Shown one piece after another: positions 54,453 through 63,525 of a stretch of 64,000 nt of DNA. The stretch comes from Flavisolibacter nicotianae. Lineage in GTDB: Bacteria > Bacteroidota > Bacteroidia > Chitinophagales > Chitinophagaceae. The position numbers were made by a program, and so were the translations under genes. The stretch is from the NCBI RefSeq assembly GCF_003628535.1, contig NZ_RBCI01000014.1:124001-188000 (forward strand). The letters are read 5' to 3'. Positions within the stretch are counted from its first letter, which is position 1. The number at the start of each line of letters is the position of its first letter. A model generated the notes under the pieces. The model saw nothing but the letters and a program-made list of their open reading frames with translations. It was not told the origin of the DNA and made no database searches.

Positions 54453-56681
54453 CTAACGATTTGCCTGTGTTAGTTTAATGACAACACTGTTCCTGCCAGA
54501 GCGCACATCGGGATTGAAACCAACCGTCATCAGGTATTCGCCGGTATATGTCTTGTCCGACAAGATCGATGAAGTCGTTCCGGGATAAAGGTTCACCTCC
54601 CGCAAACGGTAGCTCTTTTCCGGCGCCAGTCCTTTCAGACGGATGGGCAGTGTACTGCCTGCCGCAAACCTCCCCGACACCAGGTAATTGAATAAAACAC
54701 CGTTGGCCTTATCCTTGTCCAGATAAAGAACCGACGCCACACTGTTTTGCCGTGGATCTGTAAGCCTGTACTGGTCGCCCTGCCATATGACAGCCTTGAC
54801 AGAATCGTATTGCTTTACGGCACCCTGGCAATAGGCCAGTTCCTCGGGCTTTAGCTTGCTGACAACAATATCAAAACCCAGCTTGCCCATCATAGCCACG
54901 TCTGTCCGGTACTTGATGGACTGTCTTCCCCAATCGGTCACGTGATTTGAAGACGCAATCGCGGGAAAGAAATACGAATATTCCCACTGGATGAAAATGC
55001 GTTCCAGCGGGTCGGTATTGTCACTGGGCCAATACTCCGTAAAGTATTGCAAGGCGGCATAATCCGTGCGGCCACCGCCGCCTGAGCAAAGCATCATTGG
55101 AACGGTTGGATACTTGCCACGAATTCTTTCCAGGACTTTGTAAAGCCCCCGAACGTATTCGATATACAAATGGGTTTGGTTTTTTAAATGCGCCGAGTAG
55201 GCGTTGTAAATAACCGCATTGCAATCCCATTTGATGTAAGCCAGTGTGGGGTTCTTTTCCAAAAGGCCATCAACTACGCCGAAGACAAAATCCTGCACTT
55301 TCGGATTGCTTAAATCCAGCACTAATTGGTTACGGAAATAGTGCTCCTCCCTTCCGGGCTGCCGGATGATCCAGTCCGGATGTTTTTCATATAACTCGCT
55401 TTTGGGGTTGACCATTTCGGGCTCTATCCAAATGCCAAATTTCACATCATTGGCTGTTGCTTCTTTAACCAAATAGGAAATTCCATTGGGCAGCTTTTGA
55501 CGGTTTTCCTCCCAGTCGCCAAGGCCGGCATGGTCATCATTTCGCGGGTACTTGTTGGCAAACCAGCCATCGTCCAACAGGAACAGGTCGACACCAAGCT
55601 TTTTCGTATCCTTCAGCAGGGCAGCGAGCTTCTCTTCATTAAAGTTGAAATAGGTCGCTTCCCAGTTGTTGAGGAGGGTGAGGCGGGTGCCTTTGCCGTC
55701 AACCAGTCTGTAATTCCGGGCCCAGTCGTGCAGGTTCCGGCTTGCCTTTCCTTTGCCCTGGTGGGAAAGCGTATACAAAAAGGCAGGCGTGGTAAACTCT
55801 TCGCCCGACTTCAGGAAATAGGTTGATGCAAAATTATTCATACCGGCCAGCAGGCGGAGGTTATCCTGGTAATCCACTTCCAGATCGATGCGAAAATTAC
55901 CGGTCCACGAAAGAGAGCCAAACAAAACAGTTCCTTCATCTTCGGTGGCCGGCTTATCGAGCGACACCATAAAAAGCGCTGGCTGAAACAGGTTGGCCCG
56001 TGTACCCAGTTTTGAATCGAGTGTTTTGATGCCGTGGGTCAGTAAGGTTTCCTCGGGCTGCATTTCTCTCGCCCAGTCGCCGTGATACTGGCGAAGCCAG
56101 TAACTGCCAGCCTTTAGCTGCAGGTTGGCAGAAGCAAATTTGGAAAGTGTCACCTGCCCCTTTTCCTTGTGCCTGATGACACACCACTGTTCAACGATAT
56201 CTTCTTTCACATAAGTTTTATAGTAAAGTGTTACCCAGAACGGATAGAGACTATCCTTCAAAACAACACTTGTGAGAGAACTGTTGTTATCGACCCGCTC
56301 CGTTTTGTGACTGCTGTATCTCAGGTCAAGCGACGTGTTGCCGTCGGCATGAACAACAGCAATGGCCGGTTCGGCCAGGTTGCGGGATCCTGCCGATGTA
56401 TAGGCAGATGCCAGCACGTTAGAATAATCTGCAGTTTGCCGGTAGGCGCCGGAGATGTTGTTGTATTCTTCCGAATGCGAAAGTTTTTCTCCCAGGTAAA
56501 GAATGTTGACATCTTTGGTCGGACTAACTTTCAAGACCAGGGCATTGGTTTTTGTCTCTACCGGGATCAGAATCTCCTGTGCAGAAGCCCTGGCGATAAA
56601 ACAAACAGACAGCGCAAGGAAAACGATGGTGCGATGATTACAACGAAATAGCAGCATAACCTGTTTCATAACTAGATTCAT
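54453..56681 (-). CDS. Alpha-galactosidase, GH36
   Basis: From the ATG at 56681 (742 residues) the protein has a signal peptide (hydrophobic about 19-30, ending Ala-Ser-Ala-Gln), an N-terminal beta-sandwich and a TIM-barrel catalytic domain. Nucleophile Asp486 lies in Tyr-Ile-Lys-Trp-Asp-Cys-Asn and acid/base Asp554 in Pro-Ser-Asp-Asn-Thr-Asp-Pro, with Cys-Ser-Gly-Gly-Gly-Gly-Arg nearby. It should release galactose from melibiose, raffinose or galactomannan side chains in the periplasm. It follows an aldose 1-epimerase and a SusCD pair on the same strand, which supports galactoside use. Met codons at 56669 or 56804 are alternative starts. Confidence 0.95.
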   Translation of the reverse strand: MNLVMKQVMLLFRCNHRTIVFLALSVCFIARASAQEILIPVETKTNALVLKVSPTKDVNILYLGEKLSHSEEYNNISGAYRQTADYSNVLASAYTSAGSRNLAEPAIAVVHADGNTSLDLRYSSHKTERVDNNSSLTSVVLKDSLYPFWVTLYYKTYVKEDIVEQWCVIRHKEKGQVTLSKFASANLQLKAGSYWLRQYHGDWAREMQPEETLLTHGIKTLDSKLGTRANLFQPALFMVSLDKPATEDEGTVLFGSLSWTGNFRIDLEVDYQDNLRLLAGMNNFASTYFLKSGEEFTTPAFLYTLSHQGKGKASRNLHDWARNYRLVDGKGTRLTLLNNWEATYFNFNEEKLAALLKDTKKLGVDLFLLDDGWFANKYPRNDDHAGLGDWEENRQKLPNGISYLVKEATANDVKFGIWIEPEMVNPKSELYEKHPDWIIRQPGREEHYFRNQLVLDLSNPKVQDFVFGVVDGLLEKNPTLAYIKWDCNAVIYNAYSAHLKNQTHLYIEYVRGLYKVLERIRGKYPTVPMMLCSGGGGRTDYAALQYFTEYWPSDNTDPLERIFIQWEYSYFFPAIASSNHVTDWGRQSIKYRTDVAMMGKLGFDIVVSKLKPEELAYCQGAVKQYDSVKAVIWQGDQYRLTDPRQNSVASVLYLDKDKANGVLFNYLVSGRFAAGSTLPIRLKGLAPEKSYRLREVNLYPGTTSSILSDKTYTGEYLMTVGFNPDVRSGRNSVVIKLTQANR

Positions 56682-56813
56682 TTTTACTTCTTTCTTGACG
56701 AATGGCGAGTCCCGGAGGTTTGTATAGCAAATGTGCTGAAAGGACAGTTGGGTGTTTGTTGAATTTACGCGATGATTGACTGTGTGAAAATTTACACGGC
56801 TCACCCAAAACGA

Positions 56814-57875
56814 TCAGCCCGTGTCAACAGGCTGATTTGCCGTTTGGAAGTGGAACGACGTTGTTTTTGCATAAAGCTCACCCGGACGCAAAACCGCCGA
56901 TGGAAAACCGGGCTGGTTAGGCGCATCGGGAAAGGCCTGTGTTTCCAGCGCCACAGCACTGTGCTGGTGATACACATTACCATGATAACCGGCCAGGGTG
57001 CCATCCCACCAATTTGCCGTATACAGTTGCATGCCCGGCATATTGGTATATACCGTCATCAAACGGCCCGAAAACGGTTCGTATAAAGAAGCCGCTGTGG
57101 CAGACGTACGACGGTTATTGTTCAGGACATAGTTGTGATCATATCCCCTTTCTGCTGTCAGTTCTCCAATGTACTGTCCAATCGGTTTCGAAGTTGTAAA
57201 ATCGAAAGGTGTATCTCTTACCCTTTCAATTACTCCCGACGGTGTGTTGTTTTCATTTTTTACGGTGTAGTAGTCGGCATTTATTTTCAAGTAATGATCA
57301 GATATGGATTCCTGTACGAATCCCGACAGGTTAAAATAGCTGTGATTGGACAGGCTCACGATTGTCGGCTTATCTGTACTTGCCCGGTAATCGACAATGA
57401 GGCAGTTTTCGTTGGTTAACCGGTACGAGATAAAAACCCGGAGGTTTCCCGGATAGCCCTCTTCCCCGTCCCTGCTAAAATAGGAAAACGTCACCCCGCA
57501 TTGCTCGTCGCTGTCGATCATGCTCTCTACCTGCCAAACCTTCCTGTTGAAACCGGAAAAGCCACCGTGCAGGTGATTCACACCGTCGTTGAGCGATAAC
57601 TGCCAGGTTTTTCCATCGAGCGTAAACCTTCCTCCCGCAATGCGATTGGCAAAACGGCCAACCACGCAACCAAAATAGGGATGATCGGCCGCATAGTCGG
57701 ACAGGTGACGAAAACCGGCCACGATATTTTGTTTATTCCCCTTCCTGTCCGGCGTCAAAATCGAAACGATCGTACAGCCATAGTTCATGATCTCTACTGC
57801 AACGTCACCAATGGTGAGTTGAAAGAGAAAAACATCTTCACCCTTCAGCCGACCAAACAATTGTTTTGAGAGCAT
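56814..57875 (-). CDS. galM: Aldose 1-epimerase (galactose mutarotase)
   Basis: The 353-residue protein matches the mutarotase family, which interconverts alpha- and beta-galactose or glucose. Visible motifs are Val-Val-Gly-Arg-Phe-Ala-Asn-Arg-Ile near 71-79, Asn-His-Leu-His-Gly-Gly, the catalytic His in Ser-Asn-His-Ser-Tyr-Phe-Asn-Leu and the catalytic Glu in Leu-Glu-Thr-Gln. No signal peptide is seen, so it is cytoplasmic. It lies between SusD and the alpha-galactosidase and would feed released galactose into the Leloir pathway. A short inverted repeat (56813-56836) overlaps its stop codon and may be a weak terminator. Confidence 0.94.
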   Translation of the reverse strand: MLSKQLFGRLKGEDVFLFQLTIGDVAVEIMNYGCTIVSILTPDRKGNKQNIVAGFRHLSDYAADHPYFGCVVGRFANRIAGGRFTLDGKTWQLSLNDGVNHLHGGFSGFNRKVWQVESMIDSDEQCGVTFSYFSRDGEEGYPGNLRVFISYRLTNENCLIVDYRASTDKPTIVSLSNHSYFNLSGFVQESISDHYLKINADYYTVKNENNTPSGVIERVRDTPFDFTTSKPIGQYIGELTAERGYDHNYVLNNNRRTSATAASLYEPFSGRLMTVYTNMPGMQLYTANWWDGTLAGYHGNVYHQHSAVALETQAFPDAPNQPGFPSAVLRPGELYAKTTSFHFQTANQPVDTG

Positions 57876-58193
57876 GATAATCTCTGAATTCGTTTATTGC
57901 TTACTGGCAAGCGCCGTTGACTGTACACTCCTGCCCATGCAAGGTAACTGTCTTCGCCGCTTTCTTCAATGGAGTAAAACATGGATTGAATGGATTTTTT
58001 TCTCGTTGAAAAAACTGATCCTCGAAAAAAGCCTTGCGGTCAACCGCAGACGACTGTGCCCGGCAAAATATCATGTTATCGATTCCTCCAAAAACGGTTC
58101 TGCGTCACTTACAAAAAATGGCCTGAGCGCAGCACCTGACGACTACCTGTTTTGTTTTAGAGATTGGCAGATTCACACCGGTTTTTATTTCTA
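57876..58193. other. Intergenic DNA between SusD and galM
   Basis: About 320 bases downstream of the SusD terminator and upstream of galM. No gene is supported. The region should hold a promoter for galM and the alpha-galactosidase if the terminator at 58194-58236 is effective. Confidence 0.4.
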
Positions 58194-58236
58194 CAAAAAC
58201 AAAAAACAGTTCTTCCGTTTTGCGAAAGAACTGTTT
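58194..58236 (-). terminator. Intrinsic terminator after second susD
   Basis: Arms 58204-58214 and 58226-58236 (AAACAGTTCTT with AAGAACTGTTT) form an 11-base-pair stem, with an inner CG/CG extension after one mismatch. On the minus strand a T-rich tract follows (A-rich 58194-58206 on plus). It lies 20 bases after the SusD stop and should end most SusCD transcripts. Confidence 0.8.
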
Positions 58237-58256
58237 CAAACTTCCGTTTATATCCA

Positions 58257-60035
58257 TTACGGGTGATCCCAGCCTGGATTTTGCATAAGATTTTTATTCA
58301 GGAGCAACTCGGTAAACGGCAACGGTGCATAGTATTTGTAATCCGGATACTCGGGCTTTAAATTCAGCTGGTACAACAACCTGCCCTTCGTTCCTTCCGA
58401 CAATTTTGCAATGCCGTTGTTGATCTTGAAATAGTACACTCCAGCCACCGGCGATGCAGGATTGTTTGTCACAAACGCCACATCGGGTTTACCATCGCTG
58501 TTCAGGTCAAGCAACTGTCCTTCCTGCGGCACATAGATGCCGTCTTTTTCTTTCTCGAGCAGCTTTCCCAGTTTCCAGCGCTTCAGGTCCGTGTACCGGA
58601 ATCCTTCCATCGCCAGTTCAATGTCTCTTTCCCTGCGAATCTCCATCAACGGAATGGAGGTGACGTCACTGTAAAAATTCGTTTGCATATACGTGTCCAA
58701 AGTGGTAGGCATCGCCACATTCGTAATGCCGGCTCTTTTGCGCAGCAAAGCGATTGTTTGGTTCCAGTCATCTTCGGTGAACGTACCCAATTCCGCTTTT
58801 GCTTCCGCATAGTTTAACAGCACTTCGGCATACCGGATCACCGGGATGGAATTGTAACTGTTTCCAACCAAGTCCAGTTTGGGATCATCCAGTGAGAATT
58901 TCACAACCTGGTAGCCCGATACGGCCGCTGCCGCCAGGTAAGGCGCTGCCAGCGTGCCATCGGAGCGCTTATAGCCCGGTGTGCGGATGGTTTGCGCCAA
59001 ACGGGCATCCCTACCCAACGTTTCAAACTGGAACTGGATGGTATCGTATCCCGGCACATCGGTGAAGCGGGTACCATCAGCTTTGAGGTAGGTATTCACA
59101 AAGCGCTTGACAAGCGAAGGCTGATATTTCCCATAGTTAGAGAAAAAGCCTGTTGCGTTGTGATAGATTTTCTGCCCGTCGTTGTAAACCCTGGCCAGGA
59201 TTACTTCGTTGGCCAGCGGCGATTGGCTGATAAATAGATTGCGGTAATCTTTCGTGGGTGAGTTGGTGTTGTTGAGCGTATACTGCCCGCCGGTCATCAC
59301 TTCTTTGGCCGCATTGGCGGCATCGTTCAGCCATGCCGTTGCGGTACCCGCCAGGTTCAATTCGGTGTGATACTTCCGGTAGGTACCTTCATAAAGACAG
59401 ATCCGCGACTTCAGCGCCAGTGCTGTCCATTTGGAAATAGTGGAAGCCGAACTGCTTTTGACATTGCTGATATTAGCGACTGCAAAATTCAGGTCCGCCA
59501 AAACAGAGTCCATCACCAGTGTTCGCGGATCACGGGCACGATACAGATCCGGGTCTGCGGAGGTCAGCACATGGCCGTACCAGGGCACGTCGCCAAACAT
59601 ATTGACCTTGTCATAATAAAACCAGGCCCTGAAAAAACGGGCAATGCCGGCATAGTGGTTTTTGCGTTCAGCCGGAATGTTTGCCTGGTTGTAATGCTCC
59701 AGGAAATAATTGATGTTGCGCAGATCGCCCCAGCTCCAACCCTGGGCATCCTTGCTGGTAAAGCCGCCGTGCAGGTAGGTATTCTTCTGGTCCCAAACAG
59801 TTTGGTCGCTCAGCACGTTTCCATGAAGGTAATAGCCCTGGATGACGCCGGACTCGCCGTAGACTGCCTGGGCAGAGGGCACCATCTGGTAAAACGAATT
59901 CACATAAAGCTGCAGGTCCTGCTCGTTGGAAAATGCCTGCGTGGGAGTCAGTGTGTCGAGCGGGTATTTTTCCAGGTTCTTTTTACAGGAAACCAGGACC
60001 AGCAGGAAAACTATGATAGAGAGATTTCGGATCAT
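58257..60035 (-). CDS. SusD/RagB family lipoprotein
   Basis: The 592-residue protein has a lipoprotein signal (lipobox Leu-Val-Ser-Cys-Lys-Lys, Cys17) and the SusD fold with Tyr-Tyr-Asp-Lys-Val-Asn-Met-Phe-Gly-Asp-Val-Pro-Trp-Tyr and the Ile-Arg-Arg-Glu-Arg-Asp-Ile-Glu-Leu-Ala-Met-Glu-Gly-Phe-Arg region. It binds glycan at the cell surface as partner of the SusC-like protein 26 bases upstream. It is followed by an intrinsic terminator, then by galM and GH36, so alpha-galactosides are its likely ligand by context. Confidence 0.96.
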   Translation of the reverse strand: MIRNLSIIVFLLVLVSCKKNLEKYPLDTLTPTQAFSNEQDLQLYVNSFYQMVPSAQAVYGESGVIQGYYLHGNVLSDQTVWDQKNTYLHGGFTSKDAQGWSWGDLRNINYFLEHYNQANIPAERKNHYAGIARFFRAWFYYDKVNMFGDVPWYGHVLTSADPDLYRARDPRTLVMDSVLADLNFAVANISNVKSSSASTISKWTALALKSRICLYEGTYRKYHTELNLAGTATAWLNDAANAAKEVMTGGQYTLNNTNSPTKDYRNLFISQSPLANEVILARVYNDGQKIYHNATGFFSNYGKYQPSLVKRFVNTYLKADGTRFTDVPGYDTIQFQFETLGRDARLAQTIRTPGYKRSDGTLAAPYLAAAAVSGYQVVKFSLDDPKLDLVGNSYNSIPVIRYAEVLLNYAEAKAELGTFTEDDWNQTIALLRKRAGITNVAMPTTLDTYMQTNFYSDVTSIPLMEIRRERDIELAMEGFRYTDLKRWKLGKLLEKEKDGIYVPQEGQLLDLNSDGKPDVAFVTNNPASPVAGVYYFKINNGIAKLSEGTKGRLLYQLNLKPEYPDYKYYAPLPFTELLLNKNLMQNPGWDHP

Positions 60036-60061
60036 TGTGTAAGCTTGAAGGTGAGCAAAAA

Positions 60062-63000
60062 TTAAAAGGTCAGGTTGACGCCAACTGTCATGGTTTTCAA
60101 ATTCGGATAGTTGTTGTTGTTGTAGCGCTGCCCGCTTTCAAAATCCAACGTTTCTACATCGATGCCTTTGGCAATCTTGTAAAGCGGAGACGTGGTCCAG
60201 ATGTTTTGTGCGGAAACATACACCTGAAGATTGCTGATTCCGGCTTTTGCAATTGCTTTCTTTGGAATTGAATACCCCAACGAAATATTTTTCAACCGCA
60301 AATAGCTGACATCCTGCAGGTATTTTGTTTGGGGCTGCAACTCCCTGTCACCATACACCAATGGTGCCCGGTAACGGGGCCAGTAGGAATTTGGATCGCC
60401 GCCATTCAGCGACCAGTTGTTTTCCAGGGTGTGCTTGGGAATGATGCTGTACCAAACGTTGTATTGTCCCCAGAATTCAGTCGTATTGAAATACCAGTCA
60501 CGTTTTCCAACGCCCTGGAAGAAGGCCGTCAGGTTGAAATTGTTCCACTCAAAATCCGTGGTGATGCCATAAGTATATCGTGGCCGAGAATTGCCGATGA
60601 CCGACCAGTCGCCGTGATCGTCGAGGGTGCGTTTACCCTTGTTGATTTTGCCGTCGCCGTTCAGGTCTTTGAACTTGATGTCGCCGGGCAGTGGTTTGTT
60701 GCCCGCGGAAACCTGGATGGCACTTTGATCCGCATGCTTGAGAATGTCGTCCGCCGAGGTAAACAAACCTTCCGTGGTGTAGCCCCAGATGTCGCCGACC
60801 CGCTGGCCAACATAATAATTGGTAATGAAGGTGTAGGGCTCGTAGTCAATCAGGTCACCGGGATTGTTGTACTTGGTGATGGTGGAGACGTTATCGGCAA
60901 GCGTCAGGCGAACGTTGTAAGAAAGCGGTTTGGGAAGCCGAATCCGGTCGTTCCAGGTGACCGAAACTTCAAAGCCTTTTGTGACCAGGTCGGCATAGTT
61001 GCCCCGCGGCACACCGGAACCAAAAACGGCCGGCAGGCTTGGACCCGCAGTGACCATGTTGTAGGTTTTCCGCTGGTACACATCCACACTTCCCCTCAAC
61101 CGCGATTGGAACAATCCAAAATCAAGGCCGCCGTTCAGCGTTGTGGCTGTCTCCCAGGTAAAATTGTCGGCAAGGGCCGCTGGGTTGCGGATGTACGAAG
61201 GGCGGCCGCCGTCGATGAGCACCGGTGACGTGGAGGCCCGCAATTGTTCCAGGTAGAGATAGGGTCCGATCTGGCTGTTGCCCAGCGAACCATAGGAGCC
61301 GCGGAGTTTCAGTTCTGTCAGCCAGCTTACATTGTCCTTCAGGAACGACTCTTCAGAGATCCGCCAACCGGCCGACACCGAAGGGAAAAAGCCAAACTGT
61401 TGGGTTTCGGGAAACTTGGACGAGCCGTCGTAGCGACCGTTCACCTCCAGCAGGTATTTGTTGTCGAAGCTGTAGTTGAGCCGTGCAAAGGCCCCGTTGT
61501 TGGCCCATTCGTAACCGCCGCCCGAGATGGCCATATTTTGTCCCACGGCCAGGTTAAAATCGTTCAGATCCGGGATCAGCAACTGGTCTTTGGAGACGCC
61601 CAGCGATTCGTAACGCACCGTTTCATAGTTATCCCCGATCAGGATTTTGAAATAGTTTTTACCGATGGTTTTCGAATAGTCGGCGTACAGGTTATAGGTG
61701 AGATACGTATTCTTTGCGAGGGATTTTGCCAAAGAACTAGTCGCTGTACTGCTGATCACACCGGGTTTTACACTGTATGAAAGCGGCGTTACTTTGTCGT
61801 CAACGGAACTGTTGGTGATCCAGTGCGACAGATCGCCTTTGATGTTCAGGCTATTCTTAAAAAACGATGCTGCAAAGCCGGCATTGTTTTGCTGAAAGGT
61901 TTGCTTGCTGGTCACTAGGTTGCCGCCGGTGAGGGCACCGGCACTGTTGGCAAACGTACTGGTCATCGTTCCGTCTGGGTTGTACATCATCGCCAGCGGT
62001 GTACCGTTTCCAAAGACGTTCAGTGCCTGCCAGATGTTGAACCGGAAAGGATTGGTGTAATTAAAGCTCGAAAACGTGGTTCCGGCATTCACTTTCAGCC
62101 AGTCGGTCACCTGTACGCCGCCTTTGGCCCGGAAGTCATAGCGATTGTAGTTGTCAGAGCGCAGATTGAAAATACCCTCCTGTTTGTAAATTTTACCCGA
62201 AGCCATATAATCAACTTTCTCCGAACCGCCAGACATGCTGATGGCATTTTCAATGGACGCAATCGAGCTTTTGTAGAGGTCATTGTACCAGTCAGAATTC
62301 CCATAGTAAACATAGTTGCCATTCACCGGGTTCACCGTAATGTCCGGAAGCTGTCCGGGGTGTTCCGAGCGGTATTTGAGCGAATCGAGGTAAGAGTCGG
62401 AAAAAGGCAGGCCACTCGATCCGATGGAGGAAGGTGTTTGCGAATAGTCGTACCAGCCGCCATACGTCTCTTTGTATAATTTGGCCCATGTATAGCCATC
62501 GGTCACAACGTCTGGCTTGTTGCTGGGTTTGTTGAAGCTGTAATTACTCGAGAAATTAATTCTCGCTTTGTTTCTCCCCGGGTTTTTGGTTGTAATGAGG
62601 ATGACCCCAAACGCACCACGGGAACCGTAAATGGACGCGGAGGCTGCGTCTTTCAATACGGTAATGCTGGCCACGTCTTCAGGGTTCACGTTTCGCGGAT
62701 CGCCTGAAACCCCATCGATCAGGATCAGGGCTTCACCACCAGCCCCGATTGACGTAAGTCCCCGTACGTTCCAGGCCGGCGCAGACGTTGGCCGTCCGCT
62801 GGTGTAATTGATGTTGAGGTTTGGAATAACCCCTTCCAATGCCCGGCTGATGTCGGTAACAGGGCGGTTTTCAAAATATTTACTGGTGATCTGATCAACA
62901 GCCCCGGTCAGGTTGGCTTTTTTTTGCGTGCCGTATCCCACCACGACGACTTCATTCATCGCCTTAACATCTTTCTCCAATTGAACATTGAGGACGGTGC

Positions 63001-63319
63001 TGCCTGCAACGGCAACCTCCCGGGGCAGATAGCCGACAAAAGAAAAGATCAGGGTATCGCTCCCGGATGGCGCATTGATCTCAAAATGCCCGTTGACATC
63101 GGAAATCGCACCGGCGCTGCCGTGCTTCAGCACAACATTCACACCGCTGAGCGCTGCTCCATTTGGGTCTTTGACGCTTCCGCTGATCCTGCGCTGGGCA
63201 TAACCCTGAACAGAAAGAAAAAGAAATAGCACGAAAACACTTCTGGTCAGAAGTGCCTTTAGTCGCACCAAGTAAAGAGGGGTCCTTTTTGGAATACCCG
63301 GCAAGCAAAATTTTCTCAT
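60062..63319 (-). CDS. SusC/RagA family TonB-linked outer-membrane transporter
   Basis: The 1085-residue protein has a signal peptide (hydrophobic about 27-37, ending Gly-Tyr-Ala-Gln), a regulatory-like beta domain, the SusC motif Asn-Glu-Val-Val-Val-Val-Gly-Tyr-Gly-Thr and a TonB plug (with Leu-Ile-Asp-Gly-Val and Tyr-Gly-Ser-Arg-Gly-Ala). A large barrel follows. It imports oligosaccharides held by its SusD partner. A consensus promoter lies about 85-115 bases upstream, overlapping a GTAC-type palindrome next to a divergent FCD-type regulator gene, so it is probably induced by sugar. Confidence 0.96.
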   Translation of the reverse strand: MRKFCLPGIPKRTPLYLVRLKALLTRSVFVLFLFLSVQGYAQRRISGSVKDPNGAALSGVNVVLKHGSAGAISDVNGHFEINAPSGSDTLIFSFVGYLPREVAVAGSTVLNVQLEKDVKAMNEVVVVGYGTQKKANLTGAVDQITSKYFENRPVTDISRALEGVIPNLNINYTSGRPTSAPAWNVRGLTSIGAGGEALILIDGVSGDPRNVNPEDVASITVLKDAASASIYGSRGAFGVILITTKNPGRNKARINFSSNYSFNKPSNKPDVVTDGYTWAKLYKETYGGWYDYSQTPSSIGSSGLPFSDSYLDSLKYRSEHPGQLPDITVNPVNGNYVYYGNSDWYNDLYKSSIASIENAISMSGGSEKVDYMASGKIYKQEGIFNLRSDNYNRYDFRAKGGVQVTDWLKVNAGTTFSSFNYTNPFRFNIWQALNVFGNGTPLAMMYNPDGTMTSTFANSAGALTGGNLVTSKQTFQQNNAGFAASFFKNSLNIKGDLSHWITNSSVDDKVTPLSYSVKPGVISSTATSSLAKSLAKNTYLTYNLYADYSKTIGKNYFKILIGDNYETVRYESLGVSKDQLLIPDLNDFNLAVGQNMAISGGGYEWANNGAFARLNYSFDNKYLLEVNGRYDGSSKFPETQQFGFFPSVSAGWRISEESFLKDNVSWLTELKLRGSYGSLGNSQIGPYLYLEQLRASTSPVLIDGGRPSYIRNPAALADNFTWETATTLNGGLDFGLFQSRLRGSVDVYQRKTYNMVTAGPSLPAVFGSGVPRGNYADLVTKGFEVSVTWNDRIRLPKPLSYNVRLTLADNVSTITKYNNPGDLIDYEPYTFITNYYVGQRVGDIWGYTTEGLFTSADDILKHADQSAIQVSAGNKPLPGDIKFKDLNGDGKINKGKRTLDDHGDWSVIGNSRPRYTYGITTDFEWNNFNLTAFFQGVGKRDWYFNTTEFWGQYNVWYSIIPKHTLENNWSLNGGDPNSYWPRYRAPLVYGDRELQPQTKYLQDVSYLRLKNISLGYSIPKKAIAKAGISNLQVYVSAQNIWTTSPLYKIAKGIDVETLDFESGQRYNNNNYPNLKTMTVGVNLTF

Positions 63320-63390
63320 GACGATTTGTTTAGTGGTCTTTATTTAGCAGAACGTTTAACACCAACAGCGGCAACATAAATAAATATGTC

Positions 63391-63402
63391 GTACATTTGT
63401 AC
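63391..63402. promoter_or_regulatory. Candidate operator palindrome GTACATTTGTAC
   Basis: An inverted repeat of GTAC half-sites with a four-base centre lies two bases downstream of the minus-7 box of the SusC promoter, overlapping the predicted transcription start. The divergent neighbour encodes a FadR/GntR-type regulator. A repressor bound here would block SusC transcription, so it is a plausible operator. No binding data exist in this window. Confidence 0.45.
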
Positions 63403-63404
63403 TT

Positions 63405-63433
63405 CAAATATATGACTTATTTAACAAAACAAA
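63405..63433 (-). promoter_or_regulatory. Promoter of the SusC/SusD operon
   Basis: On the minus strand TTTG (63433-63430) is followed after 17 bases by TATATTTG (63412-63405), an exact match to TAnnTTTG. The predicted transcription start is near 63398, giving an 80-base leader before the SusC ATG at 63319. Confidence 0.65.
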
Positions 63434-63451
63434 AACCTCTCGTATTTTTTT

Positions 63452-63459
63452 TAAATTTG
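63452..63459 (+). promoter_or_regulatory. Possible minus-7 box for the divergent regulator
   Basis: TAAATTTG matches the TAnnTTTG box exactly and lies 66 bases before the regulator ATG at 63526. No TTTG is found at the usual spacing upstream, so the call is weak. Confidence 0.3.
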
Positions 63460-63525
63460 CCTATATTCTTACATGATTTTCGTCCGCAACCACCCCAATA
63501 GTTTTCAAATTTTACCTTCAATACT

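Noticed and set aside
56813-56836. Inverted repeat ATCAGCC/GGCTGAT as a strong terminator
   Set aside because: The stem is only seven base pairs with a ten-base loop and overlaps the galM stop codon; the following T-run is short, so it is mentioned only as a weak possibility.
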